A stretch of 64,000 nucleotides of DNA. It comes from Chromobacterium alkanivorans. GTDB lineage: Bacteria; Pseudomonadota; Gammaproteobacteria; Burkholderiales; Chromobacteriaceae. Below, one piece after another: positions 38,752 to 47,244 of this stretch (the first letter of the stretch is position 1; each line of letters opens with the position of its first letter). The translations under genes and the position numbers were made by a program. The DNA lies in assembly GCF_016937655.1 (NCBI RefSeq), contig NZ_JAFHKL010000007.1, positions 1 to 64,000 on the forward strand, read 5' to 3'. The notes beneath the pieces are model-generated. The model had not been told where the DNA came from. It did not search any database and worked only from the letters and a program-made list of their open reading frames with translations.

Positions 38752-40458
38752 ATGATCGAGGTGACCGAGCTATCCATTGCCGAGCTGCGTGCAGCGCTCG
38801 AATCCGGGCGTTCGACAGCGGTTGAACTGGTCAAGGCCTATCTGGCGCGGATAGAGGCCTACGATGGCCCCGCGACGGAGACTAGGCTCAATGCGGTGGT
38901 GGTGCGTAATCCGGATGCGATCAAGGAGGCCGAGGCGTCCGATGCCCGTCGCGCCCGTGGTGAAACGCTGAGCCCGCTGGACGGCATCCCCTATACCGCC
39001 AAGGACAGCTATCTGGTGAAGGGGCTGACCGCCGCTTCAGGCAGCCCGGCGTTCAAGGATCTGGTCGCCCAACACGATGCCTTCACCATCGCGCGCCTGC
39101 GCGCAGCCGGCGCCATCTGCCTAGGCAAGACCAATATGCCGCCCATGGCCAATGGCGGCATGCAGCGCGGCTGCTACGGCCGCGCCGAAAGCCCCTACAA
39201 CGCCAACTACCTGACCGCGCCGTTTGCCTCCGGCTCTTCCAATGGCGCCGGCACCGCTACGGCCGCCAGCTTCGCCGCCTTCGGCATGGCCGAGGAGACC
39301 TGGTCGAGTGGCCGCGGCCCGGCCTCGAACAATGGCCTGTGCGCCTATACACCGTCGCGCGGGGTCATCTCGGTACGCGGCAACTGGCCGTTGACACCGA
39401 CCATGGACGTTGTCGTGCCGTACGCCCGCACCATGGCAGACTTGCTCGAAGTGCTCGATGTCATCGTTGCAGACGACCCGATTAGCCGTGGCGACCTATG
39501 GCGCCTGCAGCCCTGGGTGGAGATTCCCAAAGCCTCGGAGGTCCGGCCAGATTCCTATTCCGACCTGCTGGCTCAGCCCGAGATACTCAAAGGCAAGCGC
39601 TTTGGCATACCACGCATGTACATCAACAAGGACGAACTGGCCGGCACCAGCGAGGCGCCTGGCATCGGCGGCCCCACCGGACAGCGCATCCATACCCGTG
39701 CGTCTGTGATCGATCTCTGGGAAGCGGCCCGTCAGGCACTGGAAGCCGCCGGAGCAGAAGTCATCGAAGTGGATTTTCCGCTGGTTTCCAACTGTGAAGG
39801 CGATCGTCCCGGCGCTCCCTCCGTATTCAACCGCGGCATCGTCTCAGCCGAGTTCCTCAATGACGAGCTGTGGGAGCTGTCCGGTTGGGCCTTCGATGAG
39901 TTCCTGCGCGCCAACGGCGACCCCAAGCTCAACAAACTGGCCGACGTGGATGGTCCGAAGATCTTCCCGCACGATCCGGGCACCTTGCCAAACCGCGAAG
40001 GAGACCTGGCCGCCGGCATGCACGAGTACGTCAACATGGCCAAGCGGGGCCTCAAGTCCTATGACCGGATTGAAAGCGTGCCGGATGGTCTGCGTGGTCT
40101 TGAAAAAACCCGCAAGCTGGATCTGGAAGACTGGATGGATCAGCTGAAGCTGGACGCGGTGCTGTTCCCCACCGTGGCCGACGTTGGCCCGGCAGATGCA
40201 GACGTCAATCCGAGCTCCGCCGACATCGCCTGGAGCAACGGCGTGTGGGTAGCCAATGGCAACTTGGCCATCCGCCATCTTGGCGTTCCGACTGTTACCG
40301 TACCGATGGGGGTGATGGCTGATATCGGCATGCCGGTGGGGCTGACTTTTGCGGGGCGCGCCTATGATGACAACACGCTGCTGCGCTTCGCTGGCGCCTT
40401 TGAAGCCACTGGCAACAAGCGCATGATCCCGCCGCGCACACCGCCGCTAGGTCAATGA
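38752..40458 (+). CDS. amidase signature family hydrolase
   Basis: A 568-residue amidase. The catalytic Lys is in PYTAKDSYLVKG, and the Ser-rich signature appears as FASGSSNGAGTATAASFAAF followed by EETWSSGRGPASNNG, which supplies the cis-Ser and nucleophile Ser. I chose the ATG at 38752 with GGAGG 9 nt upstream. It follows the LysR gene and shares the lower G+C of aguA. In agmatine breakdown the AguA product is normally split by the nitrilase AguB, which is absent here; this amidase could replace it, but that is a guess. Confidence 0.88.
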   Translation: MIEVTELSIAELRAALESGRSTAVELVKAYLARIEAYDGPATETRLNAVVVRNPDAIKEAEASDARRARGETLSPLDGIPYTAKDSYLVKGLTAASGSPAFKDLVAQHDAFTIARLRAAGAICLGKTNMPPMANGGMQRGCYGRAESPYNANYLTAPFASGSSNGAGTATAASFAAFGMAEETWSSGRGPASNNGLCAYTPSRGVISVRGNWPLTPTMDVVVPYARTMADLLEVLDVIVADDPISRGDLWRLQPWVEIPKASEVRPDSYSDLLAQPEILKGKRFGIPRMYINKDELAGTSEAPGIGGPTGQRIHTRASVIDLWEAARQALEAAGAEVIEVDFPLVSNCEGDRPGAPSVFNRGIVSAEFLNDELWELSGWAFDEFLRANGDPKLNKLADVDGPKIFPHDPGTLPNREGDLAAGMHEYVNMAKRGLKSYDRIESVPDGLRGLEKTRKLDLEDWMDQLKLDAVLFPTVADVGPADADVNPSSADIAWSNGVWVANGNLAIRHLGVPTVTVPMGVMADIGMPVGLTFAGRAYDDNTLLRFAGAFEATGNKRMIPPRTPPLGQ

Positions 40459-40886
40459 GCACCCGCTAGGGCGGACCAGGACGGGTGTTCAGCCAGTAGC
40501 AGTGGCTTGGAAGCTATCATTGCTTTCCTTGAAGGGGATGACCGCCCTGGCCGAACCTTCGTCCATTAGAACCTGTTTACGATCTGCTGCGCGTCGGCGA
40601 TACGGCGTTGAAACCGAGCTCAAAATGCTCATGTACCACGAGTACATTCCGCTTTTTCGCTCGTTTTCGCCTTGTCTCGCCTTAGCTCGCGAGATCGTAA
40701 ACACATTCTTAGAGAGTGGCGCTGGACGACGACTTCAGAATAAGCACGCCATAGCAACGACAAACCCGCCGTTCGGCGGGTTTGCATGGATAGCGATACG
40801 CAGTTCAGTGTTATAGGCACGGACCTTATGTCGATGCTTACGAACTCTCTCGCGCCTGTGCACGCAGGAAAAACAAGAAGGGGAAT
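40459..40886. other. intergenic region with MITE and hairpin
   Basis: No gene is supported. The region contains the MITE-like element at 40568-40710 and a hairpin at 40762-40783 (AAACCCGCC GTT-type loop GGCGGGTTT) that may end tRNA transcription from the minus strand. Confidence 0.6.
40568..40710. mobile_element. MITE-like element, copy 1
   Basis: A 143-bp element with terminal inverted repeats AGAACCTGTTTACGATCT and AGATCGTAAACACATTCT. Its body matches the reverse complement of 59249-59391 over its whole length with few differences. It encodes nothing, so it must move with help from a transposase outside the window. Confidence 0.85.
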
Positions 40887-40962
40887 TGGTGGACCGAAGG
40901 AGGATCGAACTCCCGACCTCTGCATTGCGAACGCAGCGCTCTCCCAGCTGAGCTATCGGCCC
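40887..40962 (-). tRNA. tRNA-Ala (anticodon CGC)
   Basis: A 76-nt cloverleaf with encoded CCA. Acceptor arm GGGCCGA pairs with TCGGTCC, D-arm GCTC AGCTGGGA GAGC, anticodon arm CTGCG TTCGCAA TGCAG giving anticodon CGC, T-arm GGGAG TTCGATC CTCCT. It reads GCG alanine codons. Confidence 0.93.
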
Positions 40963-41130
40963 AAATCGACAGCCATCATATGACAAGGGCCTTGCACTTG
41001 CCAAGCCCGACCCCTCGGCTCCCGGCCAAGCTGGCGCATCCTCGCCACAACTCGCCATTTCAATGGCATGCCCCCACTCTGCAGGACTACACTGCTCCGG
41101 TCCATCCCAACATCATCGCCGGAGATTTCC

Positions 41131-41757
41131 ATGCTGCGCATCCTGGGCCGCACCAGTTCCATCAATGTCCGCAAAGTGCTGTGGACCTGTCATGAAATCG
41201 GCATCGACTACCAACGCGAAGACTGGGGCCGCGGCTTCCAGCCGGCCAGCAGCCCGGAATTCCTGGCGCTCAACCCCAATGCGCTGATTCCGGCGGTGGT
41301 GGACGACGGCCTGGTGCTGTGGGAATCCAACACCATCTGCCGCTACCTGGCCGACTCGCGCCGGGCCAGCCACTTGCTGCCCACCGATCCGCGCAGCCGC
41401 GCCCAGGTGGAAAAGTGGATGGACTGGCAGGCCACCGAGCTAAACGGCTCCTGGGGCTACGCCTTCCACGGCCTCAGCCGCCACAGCCCGGAACACCAGG
41501 ACCCGGCACGAATCCAGGCCAGCATCCAGCAATGGGGCCACTATATGGCCATCCTGGATCGGCAACTGGCTTCGCAGGATACGCCCTATATCTGCGGCGA
41601 CGATTTCACCCTGGCCGACATCGTGCTCGGCCTGTCCATCCATCGCTGGCAGCTGACGCCTTTCGACAAGCCGGAGCTGCCGCATGCGCACGCCTATTAT
41701 CAGCGCCTGATTCAACGGCCGGGGTTTGTGACGCATGGGAGCGTGGGGGTGGCTTAA
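41131..41757 (+). CDS. glutathione S-transferase family protein
   Basis: A 208-residue cytosolic GST. The N-terminal thioredoxin-like domain has LGRTSSINVRKVLW at the glutathione site, NPNALIPAVVDDG with the cis-Pro and LWESNTICRYLA with the ES pair that binds glutathione. The C-terminal helical domain contains FTLADIVLGLSIHRW. I chose the ATG at 41131 with GGAG 7 nt upstream. It ends only 24 bp before the A+T-rich deaminase gene, so the junction of the foreign segment is at its stop codon. Confidence 0.9.
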   Translation: MLRILGRTSSINVRKVLWTCHEIGIDYQREDWGRGFQPASSPEFLALNPNALIPAVVDDGLVLWESNTICRYLADSRRASHLLPTDPRSRAQVEKWMDWQATELNGSWGYAFHGLSRHSPEHQDPARIQASIQQWGHYMAILDRQLASQDTPYICGDDFTLADIVLGLSIHRWQLTPFDKPELPHAHAYYQRLIQRPGFVTHGSVGVA

Positions 41758-41781
41758 TAATCAGAATTCAGAGGGAATCAT

Positions 41782-43317
41782 ATGTCTGATATTATAAATT
41801 TCAATGAATCTGAAATTGTCATTGCTCTTGTGGGAGCAATTGGTACTGATTTAAAGAAAATTATAGAACCAATCAAAAATAAGCTAAAGTCTTACAATTA
41901 CACCACTCATGACATAAGAGTTTCTAAGCAAGTTATTGATTTTATATACCCAAATCAAGATAACTTACCAAAAAAATTTGAACACATCTCATATTACATG
42001 GACAAGGGCAATGAAATTAGGAAATTAGCGAACGACAATGGAATTTTAGCTGGAGGAATTTCTCTTATCATTAATGAGGCTAGAAAAAAAGAGCAAGACG
42101 CTGCAGAACAACCTGGCCCTTTAAAAAACACAGCATTCATCATTAACTCTATCAAAACACCTGAAGAAATCATACGTCTCCGAGAAATATATCAAACTGG
42201 ATTCTATGCAATATCAGTTTACTCAGAAGAAAAAAGGAGAAAAAAAACTCTTATAGACATGGTTATGACTGAAGAGCAAGCTGAAGCTCTTATTCGCCGA
42301 GATGAGGAAGACCCAGATTCTTATGGTCAAAAAACTAGGGATGCATTCCATCTTTCAGATTTTTTTGTTAGCTACGATGGAAATGAGGATATTGTAACAA
42401 ATAGCATTCACAGAATTATTGATATAATTTTTGGTGATCCATTTAAAACACCCACGTTTGATGAGTTTGCCATGTTTATGGCATTTTCGTCAGCTTTAAG
42501 ATCTGCTGACTTATCCCGTCAAGTAGGAGCAGTTATAGCTAAAGACCAAACCATTATTTCAACTGGATCTAATGATGTTCCTAAATTCAAAGGAGGGGTC
42601 TATTGGCCAAGTATCACAGCAACAGGTGAAGTTGTCGACGATACAAGAGGTAGGGATTACAAAAGAGGAGTAGACTCTAACTCTATAGAAAAACAAGAAA
42701 TAATAAATAGTATTATTAAAAAAATAGAAAATCAGATAACATCACGCCATATAAAAAAGAAAATAGCCCGTAAGAAATTATTAAATCGAATAAAAAAAGT
42801 TCTTTATGGATCAAAAATAAAAGATATAACAGAGTATGGCCGGGTCGTTCATGCTGAAATGGATGCCATTTTAAACTGTGCTCGCAATGGCATATCTACT
42901 TCTTCTACAAGTTTATACTGCACAACATTTCCATGCCATAACTGTGCAAAGCATGTCATTGCATCCGGGATTGAAAGGGTTGTTTACATCGAGCCCTATC
43001 CAAAATCAAAAGCAATGTGTTTTCATGACGACTCTATTTCTTCGGTAAAAGATGACTACAAAACAAAAGTAATATTTGAGCCTTTTGTTGGAGTTGGCCC
43101 AAGACGATTCTTTGATCTATTCTCGATGCAGATGAGCGATGGCTTTCCGATAAAACGCAAAAACAGTAGTGGAAAAGTCTTCCCATGGCCAGGACAGTCC
43201 CTTCCGCCCTTGCGTATGCAGATGTATCCACTAAACTACCTGGAAAAAGAAACTATTTTTGTTGCCCACTTTGCAAGTATACTTGTCAAGTTTTCTTCTG
43301 GAGGGTCTCATGAATAA
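41782..43317 (+). CDS. anti-phage dCTP/dCMP deaminase (AvcD/DcdV-like)
   Basis: A 511-residue two-domain protein. The N-terminal domain (about 1-220) starts with a glycine-rich turn ALVGAIGTDLKKI that resembles a P-loop but lacks the GKS/T. The C-terminal domain is a dCMP-deaminase fold with the zinc site H357-A-E359 in VVHAEMDAIL and P384-C385-H-N-C388 in TTFPCHNCAKHV; RSADLSRQVGAVIA precedes it, and an insert of about 85 mostly basic residues separates the parts. This architecture is that of the anti-phage cytidine deaminases AvcD/DcdV, which deplete dCTP on infection. AGAGGGA lies just upstream. The gene is far richer in A+T than all neighbours, so it was acquired. Confidence 0.88.
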   Translation: MSDIINFNESEIVIALVGAIGTDLKKIIEPIKNKLKSYNYTTHDIRVSKQVIDFIYPNQDNLPKKFEHISYYMDKGNEIRKLANDNGILAGGISLIINEARKKEQDAAEQPGPLKNTAFIINSIKTPEEIIRLREIYQTGFYAISVYSEEKRRKKTLIDMVMTEEQAEALIRRDEEDPDSYGQKTRDAFHLSDFFVSYDGNEDIVTNSIHRIIDIIFGDPFKTPTFDEFAMFMAFSSALRSADLSRQVGAVIAKDQTIISTGSNDVPKFKGGVYWPSITATGEVVDDTRGRDYKRGVDSNSIEKQEIINSIIKKIENQITSRHIKKKIARKKLLNRIKKVLYGSKIKDITEYGRVVHAEMDAILNCARNGISTSSTSLYCTTFPCHNCAKHVIASGIERVVYIEPYPKSKAMCFHDDSISSVKDDYKTKVIFEPFVGVGPRRFFDLFSMQMSDGFPIKRKNSSGKVFPWPGQSLPPLRMQMYPLNYLEKETIFVAHFASILVKFSSGGSHE

Positions 43318-43483
43318 ACCAGTAAAGTCAGCTCAGGATGTCTTGAAAGCGGCAAGTCAAAATATTGAGCAATGGCCTTCTTGGAAACAAGATTTAGCAA
43401 AAAAAAATCAAGACAGCACTACATCTAGTGTTAGTCGCTTTGCTCCTTCTGCTGCATACTCATGCCAAAAGCGGGAAAAGTAG
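43310..43483 (+). CDS. small protein coupled to the dCTP deaminase
   Basis: A 57-residue hydrophilic protein (MNKPVKSAQDVLKAASQNIE, then QWPSWKQDLAKKNQDS). It starts inside the last codons of the deaminase gene (8-nt overlap), with GGAGGG 4 nt upstream, so it is translationally coupled. The pattern VLKAASxxxxxWPSWKxD resembles many small ORFs I recall from accessory regions, but no function is known to me. It may be an antitoxin-like regulator of the deaminase; this is inference from position only. Confidence 0.7.
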   Translation: MNKPVKSAQDVLKAASQNIEQWPSWKQDLAKKNQDSTTSSVSRFAPSAAYSCQKREK

Positions 43484-43528
43484 CATTTGCTGTAGTCATT
43501 ACGCAGCAGTCACATAACTCTACTTAAA

Positions 43529-43547
43529 AGCCCGGCACCGCCGGGCT
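43529..43547. terminator. hairpin ending the deaminase unit
   Basis: AGCCCGGC ACC GCCGGGCT forms a strong stem with a short T-poor tail (TCTCACTTCTC). It lies between the small ORF and the convergent gene at 43567. Confidence 0.6.
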
Positions 43548-43566
43548 TCTCACTTCTCAGGCTGAC

Positions 43567-43995
43567 TTAAGCCTTCCTCACCTTCCCCTCCAGCTCAAAA
43601 CTCGCCTCCACCGCGTGGTGGTAGTCATGCTGGCCATCGACATGGGCGAACACGTCCAGGCGACGCAAGCCCAGCGCCAGCACGCGTTCCAGGTGGTTGA
43701 AGAAGGCCACCCATACGCCGCGCTGCTGAGCATTGGCGAAATCGATGTCGCGAGCGATGCGGCCAAGCAGGCCGGAACCGACCAGCAACGGATTGTCCTT
43801 CAGCCATTGCAGCAGATGGGCGGCGTATTCACGGCCGTCGGCGCAGGCCTGTGGATAAGAGTCGTAACTGGGCTCGATTTGCCAGTAATGGGGATAAGTG
43901 CGGCCGGGGATGAAGCTGACGAAGGGCAACAGGGTTTCGACGGCTTCTCTTGATGCACCTTTGTAACGGCGGCGCGGAGGGAAAAATGGATTCAT
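43567..43995 (-). CDS. small protein of unknown family (paralog of the gene at 11148)
   Basis: A 142-residue protein sharing its core with the product of 11148-11597: RRRYK, LLPFVSFIPGRTYPHYWQIE, REYAAHLLQWLKDN, GSGLLGRIARDIDF, WVAFFNHLE and HVDGQH. No catalytic or membrane signature is seen and the family is unknown to me. The start at 43995 has AGGAG 9 nt upstream. It is convergent with the deaminase unit and separated from it by a hairpin. Confidence 0.72.
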   Translation of the reverse strand: MNPFFPPRRRYKGASREAVETLLPFVSFIPGRTYPHYWQIEPSYDSYPQACADGREYAAHLLQWLKDNPLLVGSGLLGRIARDIDFANAQQRGVWVAFFNHLERVLALGLRRLDVFAHVDGQHDYHHAVEASFELEGKVRKA

Positions 43996-44332
43996 GCACA
44001 AGCTCCTGAGCAAAGCCTGTCGCTGAACCTGCGCGGTTCAGCGCCAAGACCACATGAAAATGAAAAGGCGAGTCTGATTTCATTTACCCATGCAGTTCTC
44101 TGAACCCATAGCGATGGGGACAGACCAGAACGTAAGGGATTGGCGTGCAGCCGTCACCATCATGGCCGCTCAGCACGGCGCGATGGTTGGCACGCGCGCG
44201 GTTTGCAACGCGTGTTCCTTACTATTCAGGTTTGCACTCCCGGTGCCGCCATTGCGCGGCACAAGACGGATTGTTGCCACTTGCCGTGGGCTAGGTCAAG
44301 AGCGGGTGGACGCCTGGGCTAGCCGTCCGCAA
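43996..44332. other. intergenic region with nothing recognised
   Basis: No gene, RNA or repeat that I can support. Open frames here have no ribosome binding site or domain. Confidence 0.5.
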
Positions 44333-44752
44333 TCAGCAACGCAAACCAGCCGGCGCATCGAAGCTTTCCATCTCTCCCAGAGAGGCGATCAGTTGCTCCA
44401 AGCGGGCGGCGAAACGGTCCACGGCTTCGATGAAGTCATGGGACGATAGCGTGTCGCTGGACAAGTGTTTGACCAGCATGACGGCTCCGGTGCTGTCGTC
44501 AAACGCCAAGCTGCCCTCGCCGGCCTCGGCCAGCGTCAGGTTGACAGCCAGCATTTGTTGCCAGAAACCGGCACTGCCGTTGGCGCTGAATTCACCCAGC
44601 ATGCCGTACACAATGAGACTGCCGGGCAGGCTGCGAATAGAAAGCATCAAGCGCTGATCCAGCAGCAGGAAACACTGGCCATGCGGGTCCAGCGTAAGTT
44701 CCATGCCGATGGCGCGGCCCAGGCTGTCTAGAAGTTCTGCATTTTTTTCCAT
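44333..44752 (-). CDS. type III secretion chaperone, CesT family (IpgA/BicP-like)
   Basis: A 139-residue small acidic protein with the alpha-beta-alpha pattern of class I T3SS chaperones: an N-terminal helix (ELLDSLGRAIGMELTLD), central strands (CFLLLDQRLMLSIRSLPGSL, then IVYGMLGE) and a C-terminal helix (FIEAVDRFAARLEQLIASL). The start at 44752 has AAGG 8 nt upstream. It follows the IcsB-like effector by 40 nt on the same strand. In Shigella, IpgA is the chaperone of IcsB, so it most likely binds this effector before secretion. Confidence 0.8.
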   Translation of the reverse strand: MEKNAELLDSLGRAIGMELTLDPHGQCFLLLDQRLMLSIRSLPGSLIVYGMLGEFSANGSAGFWQQMLAVNLTLAEAGEGSLAFDDSTGAVMLVKHLSSDTLSSHDFIEAVDRFAARLEQLIASLGEMESFDAPAGLRC

Positions 44753-44792
44753 AGAGATACCTTGTGAGCAAACCGGCAAGGGTCCACAACGC

Positions 44793-46343
44793 TTATTGAA
44801 TGGCGAGGCCCATCAGCTCTTCGCTGCGTTTGATCATGGCGTGGGCGGCAAGGCTCAGTTGCTCCGCGCCTTGGGGATGGCCCTCCTGATAGTGGTGCAA
44901 TGCCTCCACCAGTCCGGCGGTTTTACGGGTGAGGACGGCCGCGTCGTCGTCAATACTGGGGGCGCCTTCCCGCATGGCCTTGGCCAGCGCCAGGGCATCC
45001 GCTCTGCCGACGGCCAGTTGCTCGAAGTGGGCGCCGATGCGAAAGACTTGCTGGGCATTACGCTCCTTCAGCGCTTGGCGTTGCACGGCTTGGGCTTCCG
45101 GTCTTCTTTCCTTGTTGATTTGTTGCTTGAGCTGACTGATTTCTCTCTTGAGTTCGCCCATGCGGCCCTGATTGAGGAAAGCGTCCCATTCCGTTTTGAC
45201 GCCGGGCTGTTGCAGCATGCCGCTGCAACGCTCGCCGATGTCGGCGACCTGGCGGTTGAGGCTGTCCATCCTGGCTTGCAGGCGCTCGGCATAGGCATGG
45301 GCCTTGTTGGGGTCTTCGGTTACCCAACTGGCGCTGAACGGCACGAAGTTTTCCGCGCCGCCGGCGCGCAGCATGCGCAGCGCCATGGAAGCGCAGTTTT
45401 CCTCAGTGCTGGCCAGGGTATATCCAATCCGGCCTTCGGCGGCTTCTTGCTTGACGTGATGGGCCTCGTGGAGGATGGCTTTTTCATTGAGGCCGAACAA
45501 TACGAATTTGGCGGTTTTGCCGCTGGCGGCGACTTCTTTATTGCGCCCCATCATCGGCAGATAGACTTTGCGGGCGCTGACGCCCCAGCCGCCGTCCCGC
45601 GTGCGTTTTTGTTCAGCGCGGGGGTAGTACTGGGCTTTGGCCATCAGGTCCTGGCTGGCGGCTTTATAACCCGCGGTACCCAGTTGCTGACGCGCGTCTT
45701 CGCCATCGCTGAGTTTCTGCGCGGTGCGGCTGGAGACTTCTTCTTGCTTATCCTCCCGGTAGCTGCTCAGGGAACCTCCCTGCCGCTGGCCGAACAGACG
45801 GCCAATCTGCCCGCCCTGGGCGTCGCTGAACGGCCACCAGCTTATGTGCTCCTGCACATGCTTATTGGCGTTCACATCGATTTTGTTCTTGATGGTGACG
45901 GAGGCGTGGCCGGGATGATCCATGCCCTTGCATTCCCAAGAGCGGAATACGACTTGCCGCGCCAAGGGCTTGGCGTCCCCCTGGCCATGAAAGCGTTCGG
46001 CCACGCTAATCAGTTGCTCCACCACTCGCTGCTTGAGCGGCGCGCCCTGAAGCCGGCCCATGCTGTCCAACGCCGCTTGGGCGCTTTCCTGGCCATAACG
46101 GTGCGACAGCGTGTTGATGAAAACGCCCAGAGCGGTTTGGTTTTCTGCCTGTACGCGCTGGCTATAGCTTTTGACGGCTTCCAGGTTTTTCAGCAGCGGT
46201 AGTTGGGACAGGCAGGCATAGAGCCGACCCTTGAAGCCTTGGCTGGCGACAGTCACCGTGGGTTCAGGCGTCTTTTCATTGATGACGACTCTGCCGCCAA
46301 GCCTAGCCGCCTGGACGAAGGTATTGAGATTGAGTGTGGTCAT
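44793..46343 (-). CDS. IcsB/BopA-like type III effector (RID-family lysine fatty acyltransferase)
   Basis: A 516-residue protein, close to IcsB (494) and BopA (512) in length. The expected permuted papain-like triad is present at matching positions: His146 in MDHPGHASVTIK and Cys317 in STEENCASMALRMLRAGG, with an Asp such as Asp198 between them; IcsB uses His145, Asp195 and Cys306. The C-terminal part is helical with coiled-coil tendency (MGELKREISQLKQQINKE). IcsB-type effectors N-fatty-acylate lysines of host membrane GTPases. No secretion apparatus genes are in the window. The adjacent CesT-type chaperone supports the call. The assignment rests on motif spacing, not on a search. Confidence 0.75.
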   Translation of the reverse strand: MTTLNLNTFVQAARLGGRVVINEKTPEPTVTVASQGFKGRLYACLSQLPLLKNLEAVKSYSQRVQAENQTALGVFINTLSHRYGQESAQAALDSMGRLQGAPLKQRVVEQLISVAERFHGQGDAKPLARQVVFRSWECKGMDHPGHASVTIKNKIDVNANKHVQEHISWWPFSDAQGGQIGRLFGQRQGGSLSSYREDKQEEVSSRTAQKLSDGEDARQQLGTAGYKAASQDLMAKAQYYPRAEQKRTRDGGWGVSARKVYLPMMGRNKEVAASGKTAKFVLFGLNEKAILHEAHHVKQEAAEGRIGYTLASTEENCASMALRMLRAGGAENFVPFSASWVTEDPNKAHAYAERLQARMDSLNRQVADIGERCSGMLQQPGVKTEWDAFLNQGRMGELKREISQLKQQINKERRPEAQAVQRQALKERNAQQVFRIGAHFEQLAVGRADALALAKAMREGAPSIDDDAAVLTRKTAGLVEALHHYQEGHPQGAEQLSLAAHAMIKRSEELMGLAIQ

Positions 46344-46460
46344 GGGCGGAAACGAGCGGGATGATGAAGCGAATGGTTTCGATAGTGAGTAAACACTGGC
46401 TCCCCTGCTATCAAATTTCGCTCACTCGCCCGCACCTTGCGGTCTTACGCAGCGCTCGGC

Positions 46461-47084
46461 TCAGGCTCGCATATGCAGCCCATAGTAAACCGTCTGGTTC
46501 CAATAACCGGTGGTAAGGCCAGCCAGGTATTGCGCCGCGCGGAACAGGTCCGCCGCGCTGCAGCAACCGGCGCTGACATTGCCACGGTAGAGCCCGCTAT
46601 TGGGATCGAACACCCAGAGATAGTCGCTGCCCTTGTAGACGCCGACGGCGTGGCCCGAGGAGCCGCCATTGCGCATCAGGTTGAGGAACAGCGCGTCGCC
46701 GCGCACCATGAGATTTTCGATGATGTTTTGCCAGGCTTGGGCGCTGGCGCCGTGGGCGTTATTGCAGTAATGGCAGAAGGCGAGGCCGAAGGTTTCCGCG
46801 TGGCTGGCGTCTCCCACCCGGTTGTTGGCGGCCACCGAGGGGTAGACCTGCTGTTCCAGATAGGAGGCGAAGCGGAACAGGTAAGTCCCGTTGTCGAACT
46901 GCTGGTAGAGCGCGTCCGCCTGCGCGGTGGTGGGCAGGTAGTCGCCGGCGCTGCTGCCCATATTGAATTTCCCCACGCGGTCCTGGATGTGCTTGAGCCA
47001 CAGGCAGACCGCGGCCTCGCACACTCCGGCGGCGTTGGCGCCGTTTCCCGCATTATTGAAAGCTCTCCGCAACGACCACGCCAT
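46461..47084 (-). CDS. YopT/AvrPphB-like cysteine protease, probable type III effector
   Basis: A 207-residue protein with the order and spacing of peptidase family C58: Cys22 in NAAGVCEAAVCLWL, His145 in SSGHAVGVYKG and Asp160 in WVFDPNSGLY. The His-Asp distance of 15 and Cys-His distance of 123 resemble YopT and AvrPphB. It lacks the longer N-terminal region of YopT, so it is a nearly minimal catalytic domain. A strong AGGGGGG ribosome binding site lies 5-6 nt upstream. It is on the same strand as the IcsB-like effector and chaperone, 117 bp upstream of them. The target is unknown. Confidence 0.68.
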   Translation of the reverse strand: MAWSLRRAFNNAGNGANAAGVCEAAVCLWLKHIQDRVGKFNMGSSAGDYLPTTAQADALYQQFDNGTYLFRFASYLEQQVYPSVAANNRVGDASHAETFGLAFCHYCNNAHGASAQAWQNIIENLMVRGDALFLNLMRNGGSSGHAVGVYKGSDYLWVFDPNSGLYRGNVSAGCCSAADLFRAAQYLAGLTTGYWNQTVYYGLHMRA

Positions 47085-47244
47085 CGCGTCCCCCCTTGTT
47101 GTCCACGGCTTCAGGTTGGCAAAAACACGCGCCTGTCATGGCGCGATATTTTGGGATAAACCGTAAACGGCGTTTACGCCAGTGAATTCCAACGCGGACA
47201 CGGCCCGACGGCGATGCCGGGCCGTGGCTGATCATGAGCGTTTC

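Noticed and set aside
40568-40710. Correia-type element of Neisseria
   Set aside because: Length is similar, but the ends (AGAACCTGTTTACGATCT) do not match the TATAG-type termini of Correia elements.
41758-41781. AvcI-type RNA gene upstream of the deaminase
   Set aside because: Only 24 bp lie between the GST stop and the deaminase start, mostly the ribosome binding site. An RNA starting inside the GST gene cannot be excluded.
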